Counted from the stretch's first letter, positions 16,871-26,582 are shown. The stretch is DNA of 64,000 nucleotides from JANQJA01 sp965267485 (GCA_965267485.1 OZ254080.1:2790001-2854000), one strand, 5' to 3'. Translations and numbers: made by a program. Notes: a model not told the origin generated them from the letters alone.

Positions 16871-16890
16871 GGGCGGGACCCCTCCCGCCC
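16871..16890 (+). terminator. Hairpin after the 61-residue gene
   Basis: GGGCGGGA and TCCCGCCC form a perfect 8-bp stem with a CCCC loop, 14 bases after the stop at 16856. There is no clear T tract, so it may be a pause or RNA-stabilising hairpin rather than a full intrinsic terminator. Confidence 0.5.
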
Positions 16891-16980
16891 CTCATCCGCC
16901 TTCCTTCACGGGCTGCCCGTCGATAGTATAGGTCGGTCTCTCAGTCCGACGTCCCAACCAGCTTGGTCAACAACTCCACG

Positions 16981-18165
16981 ATGACAACGTGGCAGATGTA
17001 CCGGTCACTGTTGTTTTCGGTTTACCTGCCGTCGTTCTTCATGTCGATCTGTCAGGGCAGCGTCTTGCTGGTGCTGCCCCTGTTCGCGCTCGACCTCGGT
17101 GCGTCGGCAGGCATTGCCGCCATCGTTTTCTCCCTGCGGGGTCTCGGCAACATGATGGTGGACGTACCGGCCGGATACTCGGCGGCACGCCTCGGCGACA
17201 AGGCCACGATGCTGATCGGGGTCGGACTGATGGCGATTACCGCGTTTCTTGCCAGTCAGGCCGAGAATGCCATCCAGCTCGCCGCGGCAGCATTCTTCTT
17301 CGGCGGTGCCATGTCCACCTGGCTGCTGGCGCGGCTCACCCACATCAGCGAGGCAGTGCCCACCCACCACCGCGGCAAGGCCATCTCGACGATGGCCGGG
17401 CTCCAGCGCTTCGGCAATCTCATCGGGCCTGTTGCCAGTGGCTTTATTGCCGAGGCCTACGGCTTCAGCTGGGTCTTCGTCGGCATTGCGGTGATTGCCT
17501 CGATCTCGTTCGTGCTGGTCATCTTCTCGGTTCCGGAAAACCGCACCGGACACCACGAAGAGTCACCGAGCATGGTTCGGCTGATTCCGCACATTCTCTC
17601 GGCCCACACGCGGATCTTTGCCACAGCAGGCGTCGCTGTGCTCCTGCTGACGGTGCTTCGCGCCGGGCGACAACTGCTTGTTCCACTCTGGGGCGAATCC
17701 ATCGGTCTTGATGCGAGCGATATCGGGTTGATCGCAGGCGCGTCCGCCGCCATCGACATGACCATGTTCCCGATTGCCGGCTACATGATGGACAACTGGG
17801 GCCGCAAGTACGCGGCCATTTCCTGCATGTCGATCCTGGCGACCGGCATCGCGCTGATCCCGCTGACCGCCAGTTTCACGGCGCTCATGATGGCGGCGAT
17901 GGTTGCCGGCCTCGGCAACGGGCTCGGCAGCGGCATCAACATGACACTCGGCGCTGACTTCGCACCACCGCGGGAACGCGGCGAGTTTCTGGGTGTCTGG
18001 CGCCTGATGGGTGATTCCGGTTCATTCGCCGGCCCCATCTTCATGGGCTATCTTGCCGGGGCCTTTGTGCTGTCGTCCGCCTTCACCGTGACAGCACTGC
18101 TCGGCTTCGTGGGTGTCGTCATCATGGCGACGACGGTTCACGAAACCCTCGAGCGCGAACCATGA
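16981..18165 (+). CDS. MFS transporter (first of a tandem pair)
   Basis: The 394-residue protein has about 12 membrane helices and the MFS motif-A-like VPAGYSAARLGDKATML near residue 64, repeated in degenerate form in the second half (MDNWGRKYAAI). Its closest general resemblance is to drug or tetracycline-type exporters. ATG 16981 is preferred over the TTG at 16963. The stop overlaps the start of the second MFS gene by 4 bases, and the two share a run with a sirtuin. Substrate unknown. Confidence 0.85.
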   Translation: MTTWQMYRSLLFSVYLPSFFMSICQGSVLLVLPLFALDLGASAGIAAIVFSLRGLGNMMVDVPAGYSAARLGDKATMLIGVGLMAITAFLASQAENAIQLAAAAFFFGGAMSTWLLARLTHISEAVPTHHRGKAISTMAGLQRFGNLIGPVASGFIAEAYGFSWVFVGIAVIASISFVLVIFSVPENRTGHHEESPSMVRLIPHILSAHTRIFATAGVAVLLLTVLRAGRQLLVPLWGESIGLDASDIGLIAGASAAIDMTMFPIAGYMMDNWGRKYAAISCMSILATGIALIPLTASFTALMMAAMVAGLGNGLGSGINMTLGADFAPPRERGEFLGVWRLMGDSGSFAGPIFMGYLAGAFVLSSAFTVTALLGFVGVVIMATTVHETLEREP

Positions 18166-19394
18166 AGCCGCTGCACTACTACTTTTTCGGCGCCGGCTCC
18201 TGGTTCCTGTTCTGGGGCCTGCACTCGGTCGTCTTCGCCTGGATGGTGACGATCGTGCTGAACGAGACGCCGGACAAGGTCGGCATCGCCCAGATGGCGC
18301 TGCTCTTGCCGTCGATGCTGTTCATGCTGATCGGCGGCAGCCTCGCCGACCAGTTCGGCGGCAAGCGCATCGTTGTGCTGGGTCACGTCATCGCCATGTC
18401 GGCACCACTGTTTCTGACGGTCGCTGTCGCTACGGATAATCTGAGCTATGGCGTCATTCTCGCGTTTGCGGTGATCATGGGTACAGCGAACTCGCTCGTG
18501 ACACCTTCGCGGGACGGGCTGCTGCCGCTTCTCGCCGACGGCGCCATCCAGCGACGCGTCATGCAGGCGAGCATGATCCAGTTCTCGGTTCAGATGGCGG
18601 GTTTCGCCATCGCCTCGCAGGCCGACCGGCTGGGTGCCGCAACCATGCTGCTGATCCAGGCGCTGACGCTCTTCGCCGGCACGCTCGCATTCCTGAAAAT
18701 GAAGGTGCCGTACTTGCCGCCAGTCCGCCGCGAGGGCGCGGCCACGAACATCGTCAGCCAGCTCCGGCGCTCAATCGTCGAGGGCTACCGCAGCGTTCGC
18801 GCGTCGCCGTTCATGAGCATGGTCGTCGTCCAGAACTGTGCGATGGGCACGTTCTTTATGGGCTCCTACATGGTGACCCTTCCGCTCGTGGTGAGAGCCG
18901 TTTATGGCGGTACGTCGACGCAGCTGGCCTGGCTCAACTTTGCCAATTCACTTGGCCTCGTCCTGACGATCACCGTGCTCCTTCGCCTCGGTGATATTTA
19001 CCGTCAGGGACGTGCCCTGCTCGTTGCCCAGGGCATCGGTGCACTCTTCCTTGCCAGCGGCGGGCTCGGGCTCGGGTTCGCCAGCCTCGTGATCTCGATC
19101 TTCCTCTGGGGCGCGTGCGGCGGCGTCGCAATGACCATGGCACGCACCATCATGCAGGAGCAATCGCCGGAAGATCAGCGGGGCCGCATGATGGCGTTCT
19201 TCTCGTTTTCGTTCATGGGCTCGGGCCCGATGGGCGCCTTGCTGAGCGGCTATCTCTCCGACTGGTGGGGGCCGAGCAATGCCCTCATCTTCTCAGCGGC
19301 CTGCATGTTCATCGTGGTCACCATCGTCGGCATTCGCTCAAGCCTCTGGCGTCTCGATGCGACACCTGGCAACCACGCGCCTGACACACCATGA
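18162..19394 (+). CDS. MFS transporter (second of a tandem pair)
   Basis: The 410-residue protein has about 12 membrane helices and the motif GGSLADQFGGKRIVVLG near residue 58. It is an EntS/MFS_3-like transporter in its C-terminal pattern (QSPEDQRGRMMAFFSFSFMGSGPMGALLSGYLSDWWG). It overlaps the preceding MFS by 4 bases and the sirtuin gene by 4 bases, so the three are translationally coupled. Two different MFS proteins made together could be a two-component transporter or two separate exporters; sequence does not decide. Confidence 0.85.
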   Translation: MKPLHYYFFGAGSWFLFWGLHSVVFAWMVTIVLNETPDKVGIAQMALLLPSMLFMLIGGSLADQFGGKRIVVLGHVIAMSAPLFLTVAVATDNLSYGVILAFAVIMGTANSLVTPSRDGLLPLLADGAIQRRVMQASMIQFSVQMAGFAIASQADRLGAATMLLIQALTLFAGTLAFLKMKVPYLPPVRREGAATNIVSQLRRSIVEGYRSVRASPFMSMVVVQNCAMGTFFMGSYMVTLPLVVRAVYGGTSTQLAWLNFANSLGLVLTITVLLRLGDIYRQGRALLVAQGIGALFLASGGLGLGFASLVISIFLWGACGGVAMTMARTIMQEQSPEDQRGRMMAFFSFSFMGSGPMGALLSGYLSDWWGPSNALIFSAACMFIVVTIVGIRSSLWRLDATPGNHAPDTP

Positions 19395-20203
19395 ATGAGC
19401 TTGTCGACATTATCGGGGCGAGGCATGACCTGCTCGTGATCACCGGTGCCGGCTGCAGTGCGCCGTCAGGGATTCCCACCTATCGCGACGAGAACGCGTC
19501 GTGGCAGCGTTCGAACCCGATACAGCACCGTGACTTCATCACTGACGAGGCAAGCCGGCGGCGTTACTGGGCGAGAAGCTTTGCGGGCTGGCCGCCTGTG
19601 CGTGATGCCCATCCGAATGAGGCGCACCGCTGTCTCGCCGACCTCGAGCGACGGGGAATCGTGACTCGCCTGGTCACACAGAACGTGGACCGGCTGCACC
19701 AGAAAGCCGGCCATGAACACGTGAACGATCTCCACGGTCGCCTCGATGAAGTCGTTTGCCTGTCTTGCGGAGCGCTGTCGGAACGCGAGGCGATGCAGCA
19801 GCGGCTCGCCGAGGCAAATCCCGGGCTCGCACCGGAAGCGCTCGAGATCACGCCGGATGGCGATGCCGAGGTATCACAGCGCGCGATCGATGAGATCATC
19901 GTGCCGGCATGCACTGGCTGCGGCGGCGTGCTGAAGCCCCACGTGGTTTTCTTCGGCGGCTCGGTCGATCGCACCCTCGTCGACGACATCAACGATGCCG
20001 TCGCGGCCTCGGGCGCCGTTCTCGTCGTCGGCTCGACGCTGATGGTGTTCTCTTCGTTCCGGTTTGTCAGGCTCGCGCACTCTCTGGGCAAGCCCGTCAT
20101 CATCGTCAACCGCGGCAAGACCCGCGCCGATGATCTCGCCACGCTGAAAATCGATTCGGACTGCCAGTCCGTACTCTCCCGGCTGACTGCCGCTCTGGAC
20201 TAG
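19391..20203 (+). CDS. Sir2-family NAD-dependent protein deacylase, SIRT4-like
   Basis: The 270-residue sirtuin has the NAD motifs ITGAGCSAPSGIPTYRD, TQNVDRLHQKAG and the catalytic His in NDLHGRLDEV. The zinc ligands are CLSC and CTGC, followed by KPHVVFFGGSV. The spacing and motifs resemble class II (SIRT4-like) sirtuins rather than CobB. Class II members remove acyl or lipoyl groups or ADP-ribosylate targets. It overlaps the MFS gene by 4 bases and lies 9 bases before an FMN oxidase, a context suggesting regulation of, or NAD-dependent work with, that enzyme. Confidence 0.9.
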   Translation: MNELVDIIGARHDLLVITGAGCSAPSGIPTYRDENASWQRSNPIQHRDFITDEASRRRYWARSFAGWPPVRDAHPNEAHRCLADLERRGIVTRLVTQNVDRLHQKAGHEHVNDLHGRLDEVVCLSCGALSEREAMQQRLAEANPGLAPEALEITPDGDAEVSQRAIDEIIVPACTGCGGVLKPHVVFFGGSVDRTLVDDINDAVAASGAVLVVGSTLMVFSSFRFVRLAHSLGKPVIIVNRGKTRADDLATLKIDSDCQSVLSRLTAALD

Positions 20204-20212
20204 AATAGCGCC

Positions 20213-21355
20213 ATGACACCGCCCATCACGTGCATCGAAGACCTGCGCGCCCTCTACGAGCAGCGCGTACCACGCATGTTCTACGACTACACCGAATCGG
20301 GGTCGTGGACCGAAAGCACGTTCCGGGACAATCTTGCGGCTTTTGAGCGACACCGGCTCAGGCAGCGGGTGCTGGTGGACATTGAACGCCGATCGCTCGC
20401 CTCGACGATGCTCGGCGAGCCAGTGTCGATGCCCGTCGCGCTGGCGCCGGTCGGGCTGACCGGCATGCAGCGCGCTGACGGCGAAATCAAGGCGGCACGG
20501 GCAGCAGAGGCATTCGGCGTACCCTACACGCTGTCCACGATGAGCATCTGTTCTATCGAAGATGTCGCGGCACAGACCACAAAACCCTTCTGGTTCCAGC
20601 TGTACGTCATGAAGGATCGTGACTTCGTCGGTCGGCTCATTGACCGGGCCCGCGACGCGGGTTGCTCCGCGCTCGTGCTGACCGCAGACCTGCAGATCCT
20701 CGGGCAGCGGCACAAGGACATCAAGAACGGACTGTCCACGCCCCCCAAGCCAACCGTCAGGAACTTGCTGAACATCGCCACCAAACCCGGCTGGGCGCTT
20801 GAGATGCTCGGCACCCGGCGTCGCAGCTTCGGCAACATCATCGGGCATGTGGAATCGGTCCAGGACATGGGTTCGCTCAGCCAGTGGACCGCCGAGCAGT
20901 TCGACCCTGCACTGTCATGGGACGACGTCGCCTGGATCAAGGAACGCTGGGGCGGCAAACTCGTCATCAAGGGCATCATCGACGAGGAGGATGCCCGTCA
21001 GGCAGCCTGGGCCGGCGCAGACGCGCTCATCGTCTCGAATCACGGCGGTCGCCAGCTCGATGGTGCTCCGGCATCCATCGATGCGCTGCCGCGTATCGTC
21101 GATGCCGTGGGCGAGAAGATCGACGTCTGGTTCGATGGCGGCATTCGTACCGGCCAGGACGTGTTCAAGGCGCTCGCGCTGGGCGCGAAGGGAACGATGA
21201 TCGGTCGCGCGTATATCTACGGTCTCGGTGCCATGGGCGAACGTGGCGTGACCCGCGCCCTCGAGCTGATACGGAACGAACTCGACCTGACGATGGCCTT
21301 CTGCGGCCTCCGCGATATCAATGATGTCAGCCGGGATGTGATCTGGCGCCCGTAA
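20213..21355 (+). CDS. FMN-dependent alpha-hydroxy-acid oxidase/dehydrogenase
   Basis: The 380-residue TIM-barrel flavoprotein belongs to the LldD/glycolate oxidase family. Visible are the substrate Tyr region RVPRMFYDYTESGSWTE, FMN-binding PVALAPVGLTGM, WFQLYV, the catalytic SNHGGRQLD (His near residue 278) and FDGGIRTGQDV. It oxidises L-2-hydroxy acids such as lactate, passing electrons to oxygen or the respiratory chain; the substrate is not certain. It is the last gene of the MFS-MFS-sirtuin run and is convergent with the GGDEF/EAL gene. Confidence 0.9.
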   Translation: MTPPITCIEDLRALYEQRVPRMFYDYTESGSWTESTFRDNLAAFERHRLRQRVLVDIERRSLASTMLGEPVSMPVALAPVGLTGMQRADGEIKAARAAEAFGVPYTLSTMSICSIEDVAAQTTKPFWFQLYVMKDRDFVGRLIDRARDAGCSALVLTADLQILGQRHKDIKNGLSTPPKPTVRNLLNIATKPGWALEMLGTRRRSFGNIIGHVESVQDMGSLSQWTAEQFDPALSWDDVAWIKERWGGKLVIKGIIDEEDARQAAWAGADALIVSNHGGRQLDGAPASIDALPRIVDAVGEKIDVWFDGGIRTGQDVFKALALGAKGTMIGRAYIYGLGAMGERGVTRALELIRNELDLTMAFCGLRDINDVSRDVIWRP

Positions 21356-21375
21356 CCGGTGAGATCCCCGCTTTT

Positions 21376-23892
21376 CTAGACCCCGGCCTTCAGCGGCACG
21401 ACCTTCTCACGGGTGGTCATTCGCTCCGTGAGCCACGGCGCAACGTCCTCGGCGGGCATCGGCTTTGAGAAGTAGTATCCCTGCAGCTGATGGCAGTGGA
21501 GTGCCGCAAGCTGGTTGACGTGATTCTCCGTCTCGACCCCCTCGGCCACGACGCTGAGACCCAGACTCTCGGCGAGCGCGATGATCGTCTTGACCACCGT
21601 CCACGATGACTGGTTCTCACTCAGGCTGAGCACAAACGTCCGGTCGATCTTGAGCGTCTTGACCGGAAACTGGTGCAGATAGGCCAGCGACGAATACCCG
21701 GTGCCGAAGTCATCAATCATGAACTCGCATCCGAGGTCGATCAGCGCCCGCATTTGCGGAATGACGGCCGCGGTGTCCTTGATGAGGCCGCGTTCGGTGA
21801 GTTCGATGCGCAGTTGCCCCGGCGCGAGCTCATGCTGCTGAACGGCTTCGGTCACGACCTGCCCGAACCGGCTGTCGCCCAGCGTATCGGCATCGATGTT
21901 GATGCTGATATAAACCGGGGCTGTCCCGGTGTGCCGATTCAGATCGTCAAGCCGTGACGCCGCTGACCGCACCGCCCACAATCCGATCTCGTGGATCAAT
22001 CCGGCGTCTTCGGCCAGCGGAATGAATTCGTCAGGGCTGACCCATTCGCCGTTGTCACGCTGCCACCGCGCGAGCGCCTCGAACCCGCAGACACGCCCGT
22101 CATGTGCCCCGCAGATCGGCTGGTAATACATCTTCAATGCGCCGGCGCCAATCGCCTGCTTCAGCTCCGGCAGCAGCGTTCGCTCCCGCATCGCGGCCGC
22201 ACCCAGATGATGGTCAAACATGACCCAGCGTCCGCCGCCCAACTCCTTTGCCCGGTAAAGCGCGACGTCGGCGTCGTGCAGCACCTGGTCCGGCGATTGA
22301 TACTTCGCGTTGAGTTCTACCACTCCAAGACTCGCCAACACCTCGATCTCGCGTTCCGCGAGCCGGATCGGCGAGGCAAGGTCGCGGAGCACCCGCTCGG
22401 CAATACTGTCGATATGAAGATGGCCGTCAATGCCCTCGAGCAGGAGCACGAACTCGTCACCGCCGAAGCGCGACATCGTGTCCGAACTGCGCGCAAGCGC
22501 CTTCAGTCGCGACGCCACGGTCTTGAGCAGCCGATCGCCCTCGAGATGCCCATAGGAGTCATTGATCAGCTTGAAGCCGTCGAGATCGAGAATCATGACG
22601 CAGGCAATCGAGTCATCATCGCTCCGGTGCAGCAGATCGAGACAGTGCTGCAGCCGGTCCATGAACACGGTGCGATTGTGCAGCTGCGTCAGCGGATCGA
22701 AATAGGCCAGCTTGCGCATCTCCAGCTCAGCCCGCTTCTGCTCGGTGATATCGAACGCACTCGCGAGGCCCAGCGCCGTCTCGCCGATCTGCTCCAGCGC
22801 GATACTGCAGAACAGCCACTTCTCTTCACCGCTGGCGGTTGTGATGCGCATCTCACGATGGAACGCCTGATGGGATTCGATGTTGCCCTCGCTGATAATC
22901 CGCGCCAGCGACTCGAACTCACCGTCGAACAGCTCACCGAGCCGCATCTCGTAGATCTTGCGCAGTGGCCGGCCGGTAATTCGACAGAGCGCCGGGTTTG
23001 CGTAGCGTACCCGGTCAGCGTCGAACGTGAAGATCGCGCTGTGGGTCGACTCCGCCAGGCTCTGAAAGCGCCCTTCACTCTGTTCGAGCCGAGAGATGAT
23101 ATCGCCCATGCGCCGGTCGACGATGCTGCTGATCGAGGCAAACAGAAACAGGACACCGGTGATGACCAGCACCTGCACGAGCAATACCACCGGCGCGCCC
23201 ACCGGCTCACCGATCACTGTCTCAGCGTTCGGCTGAAAAAAAGTCGCCCCCATGGCGATGAAATGCATCAGCGTAACGGCAAGCCCCAGGGCCACGCTGC
23301 CCAGCAGTTTGGTCGGGACGGCACCAAGCCGACTGCCCGCAAGCCGCGCCTGTGCGAAAACGGCAAACCAGGCCAGCACCAGCGCTGCCACAATCGAGAG
23401 CACGAACAGCATCGGCCGGTAGTACATGTCGGCCGGGACCACCATCGCCTCCATGCCGACGTAGTGCATCGTCCCGATACCCACTGCCATGATCATTGCG
23501 ATCAGCCCCATACGGGCCTGATCCATACCGACGGGTCGATACAGCACAAGGAAGCAGCCAGAGGCGAGTATGGCCGGGATGACCGAAATCAGCGTGATGA
23601 GTGAGTCATAGGCAACCGGCACCGGCAGTGAGAACGCCAGCATGCCGGTAAAGTGCATGGCCCAGATCCCCGTTCCCATCACGGCACTGCCCGCCGTGAG
23701 CCACCAGCGACGCATGCGGCCGTTCGCCTCGTGGTATCGCTGCATGACGGTCAGCAGAACCCACGACGCAAACACCGCCACCAGAAAAGCGAGCATGCAG
23801 AGCCAGTGCACGTGATGCGCCATGAGCGCCGGCTCCGAAAATTCGGCCGGACTCGCCAGCCGCCAGAAGTCCACCTCGCGGTGCCCCCACAA
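21376..23892 (-). CDS. Membrane MHYT-PAS-GGDEF-EAL c-di-GMP signalling protein
   Basis: The 838-residue protein begins with a seven-helix MHYT sensor (residues about 20-240) containing MHFT, MHYV and MHFI, motifs thought to bind copper and sense oxygen, CO or NO. A PAS domain (about 275-385, RFQSLAESTHSAIFTFD) follows. The diguanylate cyclase domain has an intact GGDEF (FGGDEFVLL near 476) and the phosphodiesterase domain an EAL (GFEALARW near 603) with IDDFGTGYSSL. Both catalytic signatures are intact, so it could make or degrade c-di-GMP. It stands alone on the minus strand. Confidence 0.9.
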   Translation of the reverse strand: MWGHREVDFWRLASPAEFSEPALMAHHVHWLCMLAFLVAVFASWVLLTVMQRYHEANGRMRRWWLTAGSAVMGTGIWAMHFTGMLAFSLPVPVAYDSLITLISVIPAILASGCFLVLYRPVGMDQARMGLIAMIMAVGIGTMHYVGMEAMVVPADMYYRPMLFVLSIVAALVLAWFAVFAQARLAGSRLGAVPTKLLGSVALGLAVTLMHFIAMGATFFQPNAETVIGEPVGAPVVLLVQVLVITGVLFLFASISSIVDRRMGDIISRLEQSEGRFQSLAESTHSAIFTFDADRVRYANPALCRITGRPLRKIYEMRLGELFDGEFESLARIISEGNIESHQAFHREMRITTASGEEKWLFCSIALEQIGETALGLASAFDITEQKRAELEMRKLAYFDPLTQLHNRTVFMDRLQHCLDLLHRSDDDSIACVMILDLDGFKLINDSYGHLEGDRLLKTVASRLKALARSSDTMSRFGGDEFVLLLEGIDGHLHIDSIAERVLRDLASPIRLAEREIEVLASLGVVELNAKYQSPDQVLHDADVALYRAKELGGGRWVMFDHHLGAAAMRERTLLPELKQAIGAGALKMYYQPICGAHDGRVCGFEALARWQRDNGEWVSPDEFIPLAEDAGLIHEIGLWAVRSAASRLDDLNRHTGTAPVYISINIDADTLGDSRFGQVVTEAVQQHELAPGQLRIELTERGLIKDTAAVIPQMRALIDLGCEFMIDDFGTGYSSLAYLHQFPVKTLKIDRTFVLSLSENQSSWTVVKTIIALAESLGLSVVAEGVETENHVNQLAALHCHQLQGYYFSKPMPAEDVAPWLTERMTTREKVVPLKAGV

Positions 23893-23951
23893 AAGATGAT
23901 GCCTTAGGGGACTACTACGACGGACCGTCGGAAAACTTTAGCGGGCCCCGA

Positions 23952-25163
23952 TCAGTCGACGATTGCGCTGTAGACGATGTTCTTGAGCTGACCGCGGAAA
24001 TTGAACGTCGCCGACGGCATGAGCTGGGTCATGAAGATCACGACCAGGTCTTCCACCGGATCGACCCAGAAGATCGTCGATGCGGCGCCTCCCCAGTAAT
24101 AATCCCCGTTACCCAGACCGCCTGCCGCGACCTCACCGAGCGTCGTTGCGAAACCGAGCCCGAAGCCGACGCCCTCGTTCGCGGTCTCTGAGAAGGTGCC
24201 GATCGCGAGTTCGGTCAGGTCCTTGCCACCCGGCAGGTGATTCATGTGCATCATGCGCAGCGTTCGAGGACCGAGAACGCGCTGTCCGTCGAGTTCGCCG
24301 CCCCGGCGCAGCATCTCGCAGAACCGGTGGTAATCGTCGAGGGTGCCCGTGAGACCGCCACCGCCACTCTCGAAGGTCGGTGCCGACAGGTAGGTGCTCG
24401 ACTGCGGGTCGTCGATCATCTTGAGACTCTTGTCCGGGTTTCGCCGATAGTTGGCACAGAACCGGTCGACACAGTCTTCGCTGACCTGAAACGCCGTATC
24501 CTTCATGCCGAGCGGCTCGAAGATATGTTCGCGCAGGTACTCACCGAACGGCTGGCCGGACAGGATCTGCACCAGCGCACCACAAACATCCGTCGACAGC
24601 GAGTACATCCAGCGCCGACCCGGCTCATAGCGAAGCGGAACCTGCGAGAGCTTGTCCATGAAGGATTCCAGCGTCTCACCCTCGCCGCGATTGACCTTGA
24701 GTTCGCGATACTTCTTGTCGACGGGATGCGCGGTTGATCCATAGGTCAGACCTCCGCTGTGACTCAGGACATGGCGAAACGTCATGGGCGAATCCGGCGC
24801 CTTGAGCTCCATCTTGTCGCCTTCTCCGGAAAGCCAGACCTGATGGTCACGCCACGCGGGGACCACACGATGAACAGGGTCGTTCAGCTGGAACAGACCG
24901 CGTTCGTAAAGCTGCATCAGGGCGACCGAGGTGATCGGCTTCGACATCGAGTAAATGCGAAAGATCGCGTCGTCAGCCATCGGCTTGTCACGCTCGATAT
25001 CCATCCGTCCGAAGCTCTTGCGGTAGGCAGTGACGCCGTGGCGTGCAACGAGCACCTGGCACCCGGCAATCTTGCCCGGCGCGATGTAGTTGCTCTCGAT
25101 GTGATCGGTGATGCGTTCGAGCCGGGCGCTGTCGAATCCGGTCTGCTGGCTGGTCGCGTTCAT
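23952..25163 (-). CDS. Serine beta-lactamase-fold hydrolase (EstB-like esterase)
   Basis: The 403-residue protein belongs to the class C beta-lactamase/esterase family. The nucleophile motif is YSMSKP (Ser72-x-x-Lys75), the Tyr motif is WMYSLS near residue 172, and the third motif is degenerate (WGGAASTIFWVDP). This arrangement is typical of family VIII esterases such as EstB rather than true beta-lactamases. No signal peptide is evident, so it is cytoplasmic. The start at 25163 has AGGGGAGG upstream. It is probably a carboxylesterase acting on small esters. Confidence 0.85.
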   Translation of the reverse strand: MNATSQQTGFDSARLERITDHIESNYIAPGKIAGCQVLVARHGVTAYRKSFGRMDIERDKPMADDAIFRIYSMSKPITSVALMQLYERGLFQLNDPVHRVVPAWRDHQVWLSGEGDKMELKAPDSPMTFRHVLSHSGGLTYGSTAHPVDKKYRELKVNRGEGETLESFMDKLSQVPLRYEPGRRWMYSLSTDVCGALVQILSGQPFGEYLREHIFEPLGMKDTAFQVSEDCVDRFCANYRRNPDKSLKMIDDPQSSTYLSAPTFESGGGGLTGTLDDYHRFCEMLRRGGELDGQRVLGPRTLRMMHMNHLPGGKDLTELAIGTFSETANEGVGFGLGFATTLGEVAAGGLGNGDYYWGGAASTIFWVDPVEDLVVIFMTQLMPSATFNFRGQLKNIVYSAIVD

Positions 25164-25212
25164 ATGGCCTCCCCTGATGAAGGCGCTAGTGTTGCACGAG
25201 CCGGGAGCCGCC

Positions 25213-26097
25213 TCAATCCGGCAGAATGTGGCGCAACATCTCGTCCAGCGGGGTGAGTTTCAGCCCAAGGCGCTCGCAGGTCGGCACGACGTCAATGCGA
25301 TCATCGTGGTCCAGCACGCCGAGCATCGCTCGCGTGACCGGCGGATTGGCGCGACGCTCGGCAATGGCAGCGATCATCATGCCGAGGCCCAGCGGCAGCG
25401 AGACAACCAGGGGCGGCTCACGCCCAATAACAGCGGCCATTCGCTCAATCAGATCCCGGCGGGAGAGTGTTTCAGGTCCCGCCAGTTCGACAATGCCGGC
25501 GGCGTCGCCAGCGAGGGCCGTCTCGAGCGCCGCGACAACATCGCCGGCGTAGATCGGCTGCTCGAGGCTCGCCGCCCGGAATGTGAAGACAACGCTGCGC
25601 TTCGCCTGCCTCACCAGCGCGGCAGAGGCGTAATCTCCTTCGCCCAGCACCATGGGCACTCGAATCACTGTCGCCGGTACATCACCCGCAACAAGCAGCC
25701 GATCTGCGCGACCGCGTGACGCGAGGCAGGCATTCGTCGACGTCTCGCTGGCGCCGACAATGCTGAGGTGCACGATGCCCCTGAGTCCGGCGGCAGACGC
25801 CGCGCGAACCAGCGCAGCACAGGCCTGCTCGTGAGCCCGCTCGAAAGGGTTGGCCGCGCTTTCCTTGATGATGCCGACGAGATGCACGATCTTGTCGAAG
25901 CCGTTCAGTGCGCCCGTCAGCCCTTCCACGTCACCGTAGTCGACAATCACGATGTCGAGATCGCTGCCGAACTGGTTGAGCAGGGTCTGGCGGGCCCTTT
26001 CAGACCTGACGATGGCACGAAGCTGGTGATGCGGAGCGAGCCGGTCAATCAGGCGCCGGCCAAGATTCCCGTTGGCGCCGGTTATCGCGATCTTCAT
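25213..26097 (-). CDS. NAD(P)-binding Rossmann protein (NmrA/NDUFA9-like)
   Basis: The 294-residue protein starts with MKIAITGANGNLGRRL, the GxxGxxG dinucleotide-binding loop of atypical SDR/NmrA proteins, followed by VDYGDVEGL and VHLVGIIKES. The catalytic YxxxK is not evident, as expected for NmrA/NDUFA9-type members that bind NAD(P) without classic dehydrogenase activity. I chose ATG 26097 because the 12 residues upstream are not conserved-looking. It is followed 49 bases later on the same strand by the EstB-like gene. A role in redox sensing or in a quinone-linked process is possible. Confidence 0.8.
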   Translation of the reverse strand: MKIAITGANGNLGRRLIDRLAPHHQLRAIVRSERARQTLLNQFGSDLDIVIVDYGDVEGLTGALNGFDKIVHLVGIIKESAANPFERAHEQACAALVRAASAAGLRGIVHLSIVGASETSTNACLASRGRADRLLVAGDVPATVIRVPMVLGEGDYASAALVRQAKRSVVFTFRAASLEQPIYAGDVVAALETALAGDAAGIVELAGPETLSRRDLIERMAAVIGREPPLVVSLPLGLGMMIAAIAERRANPPVTRAMLGVLDHDDRIDVVPTCERLGLKLTPLDEMLRHILPD

Positions 26098-26102
26098 ACC
26101 CG

Positions 26103-26582
26103 CTACTGCCTGGACGACAGCCGGTAGAGCCACCAGTGATCAGGACGGGGCGGCGCATCGCGGTTGCCACGTGTCTTCTCCCAGCGGCTGACCCAGGCAG
26201 ACTGCATCTCGGCCTCGTCTGTCGTGCGATGCATGGTCACCGCATACAGTTTGTCTCCGATGCGGATTCTGGCCCTCGGGTCGTCCGCGACATACGCCGA
26301 CCAGACCTTGCCCTCGCACTGCATGCAACCGATGTAGAGCGTTCCCTCGTCATCAAAACAGTTCAGGACGATCGAATGGGGGAAAGAAGGTCTCACCTCG
26401 AGTTTGCAGAGGCCCACCTCGTTCACGAACGAGAAGTCATCGATCTTGCCCGGCACCGTCTCGCCCGCCAGCACGCCACCGGGAATGCGTTCGAGCCAGC
26501 GGGGCCCGCCGGTACAGGGGCCGACACCCAGCAGGACCGGCAACGAAAGTACGATCAGCGATCGCAGCAAATGACGCGGCAT
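26103..26582 (-). CDS. Exported protein of unknown function with signal peptide
   Basis: The 159-residue protein starts at ATG 26582, for which GGAGGA lies just upstream. It has a basic start and hydrophobic segment (MPRHLLRSLIVLSLPVLLGVGP) consistent with a Sec signal. The mature part has several Cys (GPCTGG, VGLCKLE, VLNCFDD, CMQCEG), suggesting disulphides in the periplasm. No catalytic motif is seen and I do not recognise the family. It lies 5 bases upstream of the NAD(P)-binding gene on the same strand. Confidence 0.6.
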   Translation of the reverse strand: MPRHLLRSLIVLSLPVLLGVGPCTGGPRWLERIPGGVLAGETVPGKIDDFSFVNEVGLCKLEVRPSFPHSIVLNCFDDEGTLYIGCMQCEGKVWSAYVADDPRARIRIGDKLYAVTMHRTTDEAEMQSAWVSRWEKTRGNRDAPPRPDHWWLYRLSSRQ

